Positions 11,546-23,700 of a stretch of DNA of 64,000 nucleotides are shown piece after piece. The notes below the pieces were generated by a model that was given only the letters and a program-made list of their open reading frames with translations, was not told the origin of the DNA and ran no database searches. The DNA is from Apiospora phragmitis (Eukaryota; Ascomycota; Sordariomycetes; Amphisphaeriales; Apiosporaceae). Both the position numbers and the translations under genes were made by a program. Every line of letters starts with the position of its first letter. Position 1 is the stretch's first letter. The DNA lies in contig JAQQWL010000006.1 of NCBI GenBank assembly GCA_038363925.1, positions 2,150,501 through 2,214,500 on the forward strand, given 5' to 3'.

Positions 11546-14115
11546 ATGGCGCCGTCGTTTCTAAACTTTAAGGAGCTTAGAAGGCGGTCGCGCGCCAGCT
11601 TCCGCTCCAACACCGACAACTCCAGCAATGATGAAAATAGCAACAGCACAACTCCCACGACGGGCTCTATAACACCGCCTACACTCGGTACTCAGTCGGA
11701 TCCCTCGCTCAATCTCCAAGTAAAAGATCAGCCGCCGCCTGTTCCGCAAACCCGGCCATCTCTCGCATCCAGCGGTACCAACCCAAACCGATACAGCGTC
11801 TCCGGTATGGCCGGTTTAGGATCGCCCGTCCTCAATGGCAAGACGAAGCAGATTCCTGTGTCGCAATACGCACCGCGCATAACCAACGTGTCGGAAAACT
11901 CCTGGGTATGATCCCACCAAATTCAAGAACCCATACCAACGATCTGCACAAGCTCGATACCACTGCCATAGAGTTGCGAGGGCCCCTAATCAAGTGCACA
12001 CGGACGAACGTTGTCTGAGACTAGTCGGCTAACAGAAGTATAGGTCTCACAAAAGGTGCTGCTGGTGAATGGAACGATTGGTGATGCTGTACAAAACTCC
12101 TTAGACGGCACCGTCACCGTCAGCCGGCTTGACGATGGCTTCCCGCCGACCACTTGGCCCGTTTGCGAGTCCCATTTCAAGGCTTTAGTCTATCTGGTCC
12201 CCGGAGCAAACAGACTACGTTTCGATTTTGCCAGCCCGAAGCTAGCCAATAGTGGTTCGCCGAACCCCATCCACTCCTCATATATTACGGTACACATGGT
12301 CCCGCCGACAAGCTCCCCACCGCTGCAGCTGGTTATTCTCTTAGCCAAGGATTCGCCCGCAACCTTCGATGCAACCCCGGCTCGAATCGAGCGAGAAGGA
12401 AATGGGCTCGAAACTGCAATCAGGAAATTCCGGATGGCGGCATACTTATGGCAAGCCTTCACGGCAGAACAGATGTGGAGGAACAAGTTTGGGCGCCGGG
12501 TTTTCAGGTTTGAGGAGGAATGGACCCACGGCAGCACAAATCAACGAGACCGGGAGATGGGCACGATGCGCTCGGAAGCGCGAATTCATGTCATCAGGTC
12601 CGAGAAGACCCTTGCCGAAATCCGCGATCTCGAGCGAGCTCAGCAAAACCCAAAAGCCACAAAGAATGGCGAGCTCTATGATATCGCGGCCGAAGCCGTC
12701 AAGGACTATTTTAAGCCGCTCCCAGGTCAGAAGCAGTACGTATCTGTTCTCTTATTAGATGCTCATTGGGATACGACGGCGCAAACCGTGACAGGCCATG
12801 CTGCACTGGGAGGGAACGCTGGAGATCTTCAGCTGGCTATTTTCGGCTCGCACTGCATGCATAGCTACCCTTCAAGCATGGAAGAAGTGGTTCCGGCCTT
12901 TACCGATTGCACACATACCGATACCTCTTACGTCGCAAACGACTGCAACGAGTCGGGAAGCTCGTGGGAAGCTGCCAACATAGGAATTGGCGCCCACCTG
13001 CACGAGACGGGCCATCTTTTGGGCTGCCCTCATCAGGAAAATGGTGTTATGCTGAGAGATTACACTCGACTGAACCGATCTTTCGTGGTGCGAGAGGCAT
13101 ACAGCACTAGGACGAAATCGAAGGGTGGGCTGGTACTTCAGGGGGATGAATGTACTTGGCACAGACTCGACTGTCTGCGATTCCGCAACCACCCATGCTT
13201 CAGACTTCCTAACGATCCGGTTTTGAACTCGGACCCGAGTGTCCAGGCTTGGCCAGTGGACGAAGGGAAAGTTCAGATTACAGCGGCTACTGGAGTGTCG
13301 TACGTGGAGGTCTATCCCGAGGGCGATGATCTCTGTCATACTTGGATTGAGTACCCGTTCGAGAATGGGTCTGTCCAGAGAAATGTGACACTTACGGAGA
13401 AGTTACTGAGAGAAAAGTTGCCGGAGGATAAGCGACAGGCGAAGCTCAAGGTCTGCGTCAAGTCTTTGGGCGGTGGAAATCTCGACATTGTCGATTTCTC
13501 CAACTTGTGCTCCAAAGCATCCTCATTCAAGCTGTCACCTATGTTGGGTAAGACGGCCTATCGCAGCAATAAGCTTGGCCACTCCCAGATGCAAGGAAGC
13601 GAGCCTCAGGAATTCGTCTTTACTAGCGTCAAGGAGAAGAACCGCCTCTTACTGCGTATTGTGTTCTATCATGGTTTCGCTGTTGATGGGATGGAGTTCT
13701 TCTACGACGACGACACAAGCCAATTATTTGGTAAACGCGGTGGCAAGCCAGGAGGCGATACCTTCAAAATGGGTAAGTATCCTCTCATCAAGGTCAATAG
13801 TCTCATCGAAACGTTAACAATGATTTGCAGATACCTTCCGTGGTGAATACATCACTGGATTCTTTGTACGATCAGGATTCTGGATCGATGGCATACAAGT
13901 CTTGACGAGCTTGGGGAGGAAATCGCCAATTTATGGCAACCCTCACGGCGGAGACCCGTAAGTACATTTGGATCACATAGATCGGGTCGAACCAAAAGCT
14001 AACTTACCAACCTCTCAGCCATACTCTTTTACCTCCACGGGGCTACACCGTCTGTGGCGTGTCCGGATCCTGCGGTGACTGGGTTGACGGATTTTCTGTC
14101 ATCATCGTCCAGTGA
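11546..14115 (+). CDS. Metzincin-type zinc metalloprotease with C-terminal jacalin-like domain
   Basis: Exons are 11546-11905, 12044-13772, 13831-13957 and 14019-14115, giving 770 residues with phases that close exactly. A low-complexity N-terminal region (residues 1-115, Ser/Thr/Pro-rich) precedes a large domain with HETGHLLGCPH. That is a full HExxHxxGxxH metzincin zinc site (about His440, Glu441, His444, His450). This organisation matches the fungal putative metalloprotease family that includes yeast YIL108W. The last 170 residues have two G-x-(V/I)DG repeats (AVDGMEFFY, WIDGIQVL) and a final WVDGFSVI, typical of jacalin-like beta-prism lectins. No signal peptide is visible, so a cytosolic or nuclear protein is inferred. 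The substrate is unknown. Confidence 0.9.
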
Positions 14116-15561
14116 TGGGCTCGATGTAGAATTGCATTTTCGGATGGCATAATTGCTGTCCATTAACCTAGTCTTCTTCCCCAGATTGGCAGGGCCTTTA
14201 CTGGGAGAGAGACCAGCCTGCTCGGCACCTTTTTCTTGTGTTTTGTACGGTGCATTTGGCACAACAGTTCGCATTCCGGCATACCAAACAGGATCACCGG
14301 AGATCCACCTGCTTTCGCCTTTTCTTGTTCTCAAATGGCATATGTCAAGCGCTGCACTGCAAACATAATTGCGTTTTTTTATAGTCGATTCTGGGCCACC
14401 ACTCGGAGGTATGGGGAGGGAGGGTTGCCTCGAAGTGGTATATTCAACGGGCGTGTCGTTTTCTCCAGAGAAAGGGAGGGTAAAAGTAATAGGAAGGGGA
14501 GTTGTGAGTCAATGTGCGATACAACTCCGCTGGACGGCTTATAGAATACCTGGATCTACGTTCTCTCGCATACCCGGAGTCGCGGCCCATAGCGGCCAGA
14601 CATATTAGAGGGAGAAATTGTTTGGCGTCGTTAAAACAGCATAGTACATACATAGTGGCACGCAGCTTGCCCAACATCTAGTTCACCGAAACCAAGGCAT
14701 GGCGCCTTGCCAATGACGCACGTGAAGTACGCAGGACACGTACTGTCACACTCATCATCACTGTTGGGACGGCAGTCAGCCTGCCGTGACCTATATTGAT
14801 TCGTAGAGACTCTGGTAGAGTGGTACTATATTTGCCTTATGCAGGGAGGTAGTAGGTAGACTATACTCATCTAGGCGAGTTCTATAGATGACATAACCGG
14901 CTTGGCTTTGACTAGAGCAAAAGCAACGAAAGATTGATCGACCTTGACGTGGGGTAACAAACAAAACGGCAAGATGAGAACAGCAGCAGCCACTCAGCTT
15001 GTAGCCTGTCAGCCTGCGCGCAGCCAGTGGGCGGTTCCAAGCTTGCGGCACCTTTAGGCTAAGCTCAGCTGGGGTTACTGATGGGCTGTCTAGACCTGAT
15101 GACGTCCAGGCCCCCCCTCCCACACCTCCTACCTGTATGAAATCACTGATGGAAAGGAAATCAAGAGAGCAGGTGTAGGTCTTCAATAGTAAGTACGGAG
15201 TACCTGCTTCCCTTTTGATGTCCACGTCTTGGCCCACGGGCTGCAGAACGACTACCTACCCTTTTCTTTCTTTACCTTACCTGCATTCTATTTTACCTGC
15301 CTCGTCCCCCAACAACTCTGCATTCTTTCTCCCGAACCCAAAAGTTTTTTCTCCCATTACTTTGGCATCTAGTTGCGACGCTTTGCGAGGACTGAACAAG
15401 CACAAGCGAGGCCTCACAATTGGTTTGCCGGGGTAAAAGATCCGCCACCGTTTTCACCAACCACCACAGAGACGGCGGTGTACCATCACGACTCTACATA
15501 ACTTCCCCCCTTTGCACCATTTCTTCATTCCACGACCAGACGTTGTAACTACAACTCGAAC
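14116..15561. other. Intergenic, promoter side of the phosphatidylserine synthase gene
   Basis: About 1.4 kb. The last 350 bp are pyrimidine-rich, as expected for a fungal promoter or 5' UTR. No gene seen. Confidence 0.5.
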
Positions 15562-16579
15562 ATGTCGAAACGAACAAGTGCTGCCTCCAGCAATGGCGCT
15601 GCCCTCGCGAAGCAGGGCAGCGACATTACGGGTATGTCATTTCCCCGTCCTCTCGCAATCGGAGCGCCAAAAGCAATCACCTGCTGACACTACGTCCTTG
15701 ACCAGAGCCCTCCTACAACAAGCAGAAGGATCTTCTCTCCTCCTCCACGGGCCATTTCTCACTGCTCCGGGCCATGCACATGGCAGACTACATCACTGAG
15801 ATGAACGGTACGACTCTCTGTCGCGAATCTACTACCCAATGCCTCCTCCATGCCTCTCCCAGAAGCGCAATCATGACTAGAAACACGAGTGCTGATATTT
15901 CAAGTTTTTTACTACAGGATTCTGCGGTGTTATGTCGATCTTCTCTTCGCTTCGCTACTGTCTTGGTGACCCCACCGAAAAGTCCAACCTGTACCTCGCA
16001 CTTGCGTTTTTGCCATTCGGCCTCTTCTTCGACTTTCTGGACGGCCGTGTTGCTCGCTGGCGTAAGAAGAGCAGCATGATGGGCCAGGAGCTGGACTCGC
16101 TTGCTGACCTGGTACGTGCCCCTTCCCCCACACGGTCTACCTGCTATATCTTCCATTCCGTCTTCAGTATGGGTTTACATGTGCTAATGAAGTATTGCTT
16201 GGAAATTCAGATTTCCTTCGGTCTTGCTCCAGCCTGTGTAGCCTTCAGCCTCGGTCTGCGCACAACCGTCGACCATATCTTTCTGGCCGTTTTCGTATTG
16301 TGCGGCCTCACGCGGCTGGCGCGCTTCAACGTCACGGCGGCTAACATCCCCCACGACGCCTCCGGAAAGGCGAGCTACTTCGAGGGCACCCCCATCCCTA
16401 CCACGCTGGGCATCGATGCCCTGATGGCCTACTGGGTCTCGCAGGGCTGGGTGCTCGACCAGGTCCCCGGTGGCCTTTGGCTCGCGGGCTCGGCTCTGGA
16501 GTTCCACCCCATTGTGCTGATGTTCCTTGTCCACGGCTGCCTGATGACCAGCAAATCGCTGCACGTTCCTAAGCCCTAG
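15562..16579 (+). CDS. CHO1: CDP-diacylglycerol-serine O-phosphatidyltransferase (phosphatidylserine synthase)
   Basis: Exons are 15562-15631, 15706-15807, 15918-16111 and 16211-16579, giving 244 residues with all phases consistent. The start context is CGAACATGTC. It makes phosphatidylserine from CDP-diacylglycerol and serine in the ER membrane, the entry to de novo phosphatidylethanolamine and choline synthesis. The CDP-alcohol phosphatidyltransferase signature D-G-x2-A-R-x8-G-x3-D-x3-D is complete: DGRVARW, then G and the two Asp in GQELDSLAD, split by the third intron directly after. Several hydrophobic helices follow (FLAVFVLCGLTRLARFNV and the C-terminal FHPIVLMFLVHGCLM). Yeast Cho1 is slightly longer (about 276 residues), mostly at the N-terminus. 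An alternative subclass of the family is possible but less likely. Confidence 0.93.
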
Positions 16580-17710
16580 GTGGATTGCTACCACTCATGA
16601 GCAGGTTGAGAAAGCAAAATTTTGGCCATAAGGGTATGTGATACGGTTAGACACGATCTTGTGTTGTGAGGCATGGGATTCACATGGGCGACCAATTGTG
16701 GGAGTCGGGTGGTGAACAGGAGCAGGGCAAGAGTATACGCGAAAGAAGGATAATGATATTACACGACTCAAGTCTTATGAGTTGGCGCGGTAATGGATAT
16801 GAATGAACGAAAATACATACTTCATTTTTTCGCTAGACCAAACGTATATTGCCTGACATGTACTCTAAGATGACTTCGGAATGAATCAGGGGGATCTACG
16901 TATGTAGGGTATCTGAATCCCGAAATAGCACACGGATGGATGCCGAGCTCAGATGCACCCCGGTGCAAGCAGTTCGTGGTAACTTGGCTATCGCTATGAT
17001 CTACTGCTAAGCGATTAAACACCCGCTTAATATATAATCTTGGCCGTCTATCTTATGCGATGTTGGGTCGGTAACTGCATACCTACCTGGTACCTACGTT
17101 GCCCAGCATGCAGAACAGATTATTGCCTTATCAAGGGCAAAGCAAACGTGCAACAACCATCACATGCCATGCATTCTTCTACGAGTACCTACACGTAATG
17201 TAGGTACTTAGGTAGAATGGGTGACATTTCTTAACGACAACTGCCTTGTCCATGAAAACAAGAGTCATATTTCGGCCCAAATCCAGCGGTTCTGTAGATT
17301 GGCAAATCGGATGACCATGTCAGGCATGAATGAACAAAGGCCGTACTATTAATGTATGCCATGGAAGGTTGCTTGACCATCTTCTTCTTCTTCTTATGTA
17401 AGCCACATGGTCCATACAGGATTTGATGAATTTGAATGAGGGGAGACGGCCCAGCCGCAAATTACCCCGCCGACAGGTGGTGTAGCTCTCGAAAATTAGA
17501 TAAGTGCCCCTCTATCAACACCACTTGGAAGCCTCACTCACCTTACTCCTGTGTGTCCACCTAAATAAACCCTCTTGACGACCTCTACGTCCCCCCTTGG
17601 TGCCTTAAGCTATCGTACACATATATTGCCCGTCGTTCTCGATTTCGACTACTTCCCACCACCAGACCACTTCGGCACAACAAGAAGTAAAAACTTCCCC
17701 TTCAGTCAAG
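16580..17710. other. Intergenic with TAGGTA/TACCTA words
   Basis: About 1.1 kb between CHO1 and NTF2. No gene. The words TACCTAC, GGTACC and TAGGTA recur at 17080-17215, including a perfect 10-bp inverted repeat listed separately. Confidence 0.55.
17184..17208. repeat. Perfect 10-bp inverted repeat with 5-bp spacer
   Basis: AGTACCTACA (17184-17193) and its reverse complement TGTAGGTACT (17199-17208) flank CGTAA. It lies about 500 bp upstream of the NTF2 start. It could be a hairpin or a dimeric protein site. Confidence 0.7.
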
Positions 17711-18507
17711 ATGGCAGCCAGTGAGTGACCTCGAGTGACCCCCCGCATTTGCGCCCATTTCTTGTCGCATGCAATGTTATTCCAAAATCGACTTCCGCCC
17801 TTTCGTCACGACCTGTCACCGATGACTCAGAAAACATGTACTGACGTCTCCCAGACTTTGAGGAAGTCGCGAGTTAGTATTACCATGCCATGGCCACCAT
17901 TGGGCGCCGTCGCAGCCCGCCAACCCGTGCCCAGCCTCCTATGGCCATGTAGTAGTCGCATACCCGACTGACTTAGGCAACCAGAGCAATTCGTGACCTT
18001 CTACTACTCTCAGTTCGATACCGACCGAAAGACCCTTTCCGCCCTCTACGTAAGCGGACTCCTAGCGAAGTTTGGAGATGGAAACATCGAATCAGGGGAT
18101 GCGGGCTAATGTGGACTTTGCAGCGAGAGAACTCCATGTTGACCTTTGAGTCCTCGGCCAGCTTGGGTGCCCAGGCTATCGTCGAGAAGCTCTCGGTATG
18201 TCGCCCGATCTCTGCCCATGGTATCGCAACCTTTTCTGACACTCTTTGCAGGGTCTCCCTTTCCAGCAGGTGAAGCACCAGGTTGCTACCCTTGATGCCC
18301 AGCCCAGCACCGGCGGCGGCGTCCTCGTACTGGTGACTGGCCAGCTCTTGGTAAGCTCTAGCCAGTACAGAAGCCCCAATTTCCACTGACATGGCCTAGG
18401 TCGATGAGGAGCAGCGCCCCATGAACTACACGCAAACCTTCCACCTGGTGCCTGAGGGTGGTTCGTTCTTCGTCTTCAACGACATCTTCAAGCTGGTCTA
18501 CGGTTAA
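17711..18507 (+). CDS. NTF2: Nuclear transport factor 2
   Basis: Six exons: 17711-17720, 17855-17872, 17985-18049, 18124-18195, 18252-18350 and 18400-18507. They total 372 nt and encode 123 residues, the usual NTF2 length. The first exon is only 10 nt (ATG GCA GCC A) and the second 18 nt. Family hallmarks are all in place: [54 protein letters not shown] and the C-terminal [13 protein letters not shown]. The protein is a homodimer that carries RanGDP into the nucleus by binding FxFG nucleoporins, so it is expected at the nuclear pore and in the cytosol. The dense micro-exon structure makes automatic gene prediction here error-prone. Confidence 0.96.
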
Positions 18508-20008
18508 AGGGACATGGTCTGTTTGCGACTATATGGATTGACATCATATTCGGCCAGAGCATTCGGCGGCTGAAACTGGTGCAAATTCGCTGCTGGTGCA
18601 TAGATGAACTTGGCTAGGTTTTATAGGTTCGGCAACCTGTCTCGGGCATCGTTACTGAGATGAGTGACGGGCGAAGAAGATACAAATCAAGGAATCTGTA
18701 GACAAAACAACAACCCCTCAGACTTCGAGGCTGCAAGACCCGTGAATATGTCCAGTGGGAACGCTCGACGCGCGTGTGCGAGTGCGATTCTGACCTGGAA
18801 GCTCCCAACGTCACGACAGCGAAAGCCGCGTCATACTGTACGCAACTGTTGTGGTCAGATTTGAGTCTTGCCATCCCTAGACACCATGTTATATGGTTGC
18901 CTGGCACTCAAAGCATTAAGTTATACTGATGCATCAGGAGTTGGCATATATACAAATACATACATTGTCCATCTTTCATTGCGTTCCTTTTATGTTGAGC
19001 TCACATCGACAATTACTGAAACGGAACCTTTATTTCGCCCAGACAACATACGAGCCTGCCCATCAGAATCAGACTCGTAGCGTGGAAACCCAGGAGTCGG
19101 GGCTAAGCGTTTCTAGCGTTCCAGAGTCCCCTGGGATACATCGAAGGCTGGTCCAACCGTCCAAGCGCTTTCATTCTTCACCAGCCCGATCAGTCACTGG
19201 CTGTTTCCTGTTTCCCAGCCAAAACAAAGAGGCCCTGCATCTGACCTAACAAAATCGAAGAAAACGACACGAGCAGGGACTGCTGAATGGGAGATGCCAG
19301 GGGTCCTGCCAGGTACAACAAAGCAAAGTTACATGCTATCTACATACTTCTAGGTCGCTGTAAGTTCCCAATAGGATCAAATAGCACGGGCAACCAACTG
19401 GAGTGCTGGGTGCCGGACCTGGCAGACCAATACGAAAGCGTACCTATTTGATCCCAGCCAGCAAGTGCCAGCCAGCCCCCAGGAACGATACCACATGCAC
19501 CAGCCCACTGAAGAAAGACCTCGACCCCCAAGACCCAAGACCCCCAAGACCCTTTCCGGTAGCACCTGTACCCAATAAGTACCCCCCTTCCTACTGTAAC
19601 CTAGCTCCTGCCGGCAGTAATACGACACCACCTGAAGTCGTCCGCAGCTTCCACTCCCGATTTGATCCACAAAGGCCAAAGGCTCTCTCTCAATTGGCGA
19701 TCTGGTCATTGTCGTGCTGAGAACATTCCCAGCTGAGCCGTCTCAACATCGAAAACCCAACAGCCGTACTTTTGTCGCATTCAACATCATCACCACATCA
19801 CGGCTTTGGAAGCGATCCGGCCAACTACAAACAAGCAAACAACCCTTAGAAAACCCGCCGACATTAGTCATTTCGCAGCTATTAAGTTCCCAGTGGACCT
19901 GATCTGCAATCTACCTTCAATCGGGCCTCGTCATCTTCGATCACAGCTCCCAGGGCAATTACCAGCAGCCTTACGCGCACAGCAATAGTCGCATCAACAG
20001 TCCTTAAG
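18508..20008. other. Intergenic, promoter side of TVP18
   Basis: About 1.5 kb. The frames on both strands look like chance frames. The last 250 bp have the C/A-rich look of a fungal leader. Confidence 0.5.
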
Positions 20009-20778
20009 ATGACTCTCAAGGAGGAATTCCAAACGAGGAACTTCAGTACGTAGACCTGGCTCTCAAACCACAAGTCAATCAAGCAACGCAAGGGACTAAC
20101 TCATGGCGCTTTGCTAGGTATCTACGGGCAATGGTAAGAATAATCGCATCTTCCGAGCTCTTTCCCCTCCCCAATCTGATCCAGGATGGCATCGGCCACT
20201 ACATGCTGGATACACCATACTACGTGCAGGCAGAAAGCCAATGCTACGAGAGCTGCTCATTGCCGTATCCGTACCACGTGTCAGGCGACGAGTTGGCTAA
20301 CACAAGATCTGTATGACGCAGGCTCGGAATACTGTCGATGATCCTCTGCTTCGCCCTTGGCATCGCCAACATCTTCATCTTCCACTTGGTCATTATCGCT
20401 TTCAGCATTCTGTGTCTGTAAGTCCGGCCCAACCGTCCCTTCTCGTAGCAACGTATTAACCTGCCCCGTGCAACCAGGATATCGTCTTTCGTCATCCTCT
20501 TCATCGAAGTTCCTCTCCTGCTGCGAATTTGCCCTACCTCGGCCCATTTCGATGCCCTCATTCGGAAGGTGTCGACGAACTACATGCGCGCTGCTACTTA
20601 CGGCGTCATGGCCCTGATCCAGTGGCTGAGTATCATTGTGAAGGGCACCAGCTTGATCGCCGCCGCAATCGTATTGACCTTCACGGCCCTGTGCTATCTG
20701 GCCGCTGGTGTCAAGGGCCAGGCCTTCGTCGGGAGCAAGACCTTGGGCGGACAGGGTGTCGCGCAGATGATTGTGTAG
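20009..20778 (+). CDS. TVP18: Golgi apparatus membrane protein Tvp18
   Basis: Exons are 20009-20045, 20118-20133 (16 nt), 20322-20417 and 20478-20778, encoding 149 residues. The N-terminus MTLKEEFQTRNFSIYGQW, followed by ILSMILCFALGIANIFIFH and VILFIEVPLLLRICPTSAHF, is the Tvp18 signature. Four hydrophobic helices are evident, with a short tail VGSKTLGGQGVAQMIV. In yeast, Tvp18 is a late-Golgi vesicle protein found with Tlg2-containing membranes, and its function is not well defined. The 188-nt second intron is long for this window. Its boundaries are set by the frame on both sides. Confidence 0.94.
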
Positions 20779-23700
20779 GAAGATATTGATTTCCTGGCCG
20801 AGGTCTATGAACTGGATTCAAAAATTACGAGACGCTTGCGTTCGGCCGGAGGTGCTTTTTGACGAATAGTCACGATTATATGTACATTGGTTCTGGAGTG
20901 AGAAGACGGGGTAAGCAAAGGTATCATTATTCAATCCAAAGTTTGCCAACCAAAACCATGTCCAAGGCCGAGGACCAGAAGTGCCAATGACAAAGACTCC
21001 GGGTTGACCAATATCATGTCCCAGATATCGATAACTGCCATGGCGGTCGAGAAAACGTAGAGAAGTATAAAATCGATTCACTACATTTCTAGCGCATACC
21101 CGAGTGGTATACTACGTCGTATGGGTATGTTTAGTACCCCTAGCTGAGTAGCAAAGTTAGTTACTGCTCAAGTCACAATTCAAAGTGAGGAGGTATCGCC
21201 ACCTGTATCGCAGCTACTGAACGGTAGTTTAATACCTGGTAGGGGGTCCTAAACATGCCTGCAACGTCGTACAAGCGTTGGTAGCATATCGAAATATATG
21301 GCTTTTGGTGCTAGATCTGGTTAGTCCACAGTCTTATCAAAGGCACTTGAAGGCCGAGGGCCTCGCAAGTTGTTGCGGGTGGTGGAGTGAGCATACTGCA
21401 CACTCTGCTTGTTTGCGCCGCTGTGTCCACATTTTCAGGACGTGTGTGAGTGTGCTGTGTGCTGCTTGTCTAAAAGTAGTTGCTCTCGCGATGCCACGGT
21501 GTGCTGTCGTCCAATGGATCCTCCACACACCAAGAAGGAGCCAGGGGGTCTAGAAGCAGCCTTGGCGTAGAAACGGTCGGCGTTCCCATCCGGCTGGGCT
21601 CATTCCAATCAACAGTGCTGCCGTAGATGGAACGGTTCAGGTGCTAGGTTAGGGTTACGTATTCTTGATACGGACGAGCCACTTTGTTTTGAGGCCTCGT
21701 CTGAACACACATCATCGTGAACAGAGGGGAATCAAAGCCCTCATAACATGGGAATTCATGATACAAACACACACAGAAACCACACTTAAGTACGGCAATT
21801 AATAAAAGACACAACGGCCGAACCAAGTCTAGAAAACCCAATCGGTTTACCAAAAGAGGCATGTCGTTCCGTACCTACTGAAGGCCGACCAGACCGCTTC
21901 CTCACCTATGGAAGTACTTGTACTATATATGCATCTAAGGTTGTGGTCCAAACCCAAAGCCCACCCGGTTGCAAGGGGTTCTACTTTTCGACGGTGCATG
22001 GTTGGATTAATAGTGCTCATACTTTTGCAACGTCAGATGACTTTTTTGTCTTTCGTGGACGAAAGTCGTTACGGAATACCCCAGGGCGTCAGGCTGCTTG
22101 CTAGCAGCGGACAGCGGGAGGTGTACATACCTACATTACCTGCATACCCCCTGCCCCCTAAATCGATGGACGAGAGACATTTCTTTCCAGTATCCATCAA
22201 ATCGCAGATTTAGAGTTGGCGATCACTGATCAGGGCTGACACTGGTGCGACTTTACAGTGCAAGGCATTGCCGGCTGGAGTCTTCTGGTCATTGCTTACT
22301 TCCGTTTAAGTTGACATCTCAACTTTGGACGAACACGGTGAAGCAGGACCGGTGCCAATAAAGGTGGCATCGGAGGACAGGAAGAGAGTTGAGAGTTGAC
22401 AGCTTGTTTCCTCCTTCCCAATCTGGACCTATTATGGATCGCCATGACACCCGTCACACGCATTAAAACATGCGGCCGGCGTTTGCATAGTGGTATTACC
22501 CAAGTGGGTGCCAACGCGTACCTCAACTAGCTGTGGTAATGGCTGTAGTATGTTGACTTTACATCTGGAAAAAAGGGTACATCGAATCATTTACCCGCCG
22601 CATGATGTAAGTGAATGCATATTGCCATGCCGATGCATCTTCCTATCCAGCACGCAATCCCCTCCAACGGGCACAAATTTCCAGAGGCCCAGCCACAAGA
22701 ACAGCCGAAACCCAGTATATTTGGGAAAAGAGCATCCAGAAGAAAGCCTGAAGAATCGTAATCGATTGGAAAGAACTCTGGTGCGAATGCCAAGTGGTTT
22801 GTGTCGTTGCCAAGTGATGCCACGAGGTGCTCCCCCTCAGCTGGTTTGGGAATAGTAGTCACCGTCCAAGTGAGCCAGCTGAGGCGCAGACCGCCTGCAA
22901 TGATTGGATGATGCAGGAACTACGTGTCTTGCCATAGGCTCAACTTTCATGACGGTTTCGAGGGGAGGGGATGAAGGGGGCAGCAGCCACAGAACCGGTT
23001 TAGTACCCCACATGTTCAAGGGTATCAATCTTTGGTCCGTCCTCCGTCTTTCACGGTGTTTCTTGTCCCTCCCCATCGTCAGAAACGGCCTGACGGCTGC
23101 GCTTTTCCTTTTTCCTGCGTGAGATCGATCGCGCAAAAGTTGGGCAGGTCACACGCCAGAAGCGCAAGAAGCCCTGGCGAGAACAATAAGACCCAGGCCA
23201 GCCAGGCAGGGCCCGTCCACTCATCTGCTGCTTTTGCGAGGTACATACCGGCAGAGGAGTCTACTACTGTAGCTACAGCAGCAGCACTACTGTACTTACA
23301 AACGGGCCATCGTGGATTCGTGGGGACTCACCTGAGCAAGCAAGCATGAGCACCTCGATCCCTGTTCGATGCTTGTTGTCGTAACTAATGGAAGTCCCAG
23401 GTACTTCGTACATTTCATGACATCGACAAGCCGTGACTGGGCCAAACAAGCCCAAAGTATTTAAAGATCCTGCTGCCCTCGAGGTTTCACACCGTAAACG
23501 GTTACAAAAAGACTTGCTTTGCTGCATTGATACGCCGAGTCGCATCGTCTCCCTCCTATAACAACAAGCCCTCTCTCATCCTTTTATACCAAGGGAGCCG
23601 ACAACATATAACCCGTCTATTATCTGCTTGCGAAACAACATTCTACAACCACTTACACAACCATACCACCAATTGCAATATCATCTCGATATTGTGTAAT

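Noticed and set aside
21640..21660. TTAGGG-like word (AGGTTAGGGTTACG), a possible telomere-type repeat; a similar word is near 62010
   Set aside because: Only a single partial unit at each place, far from any array.
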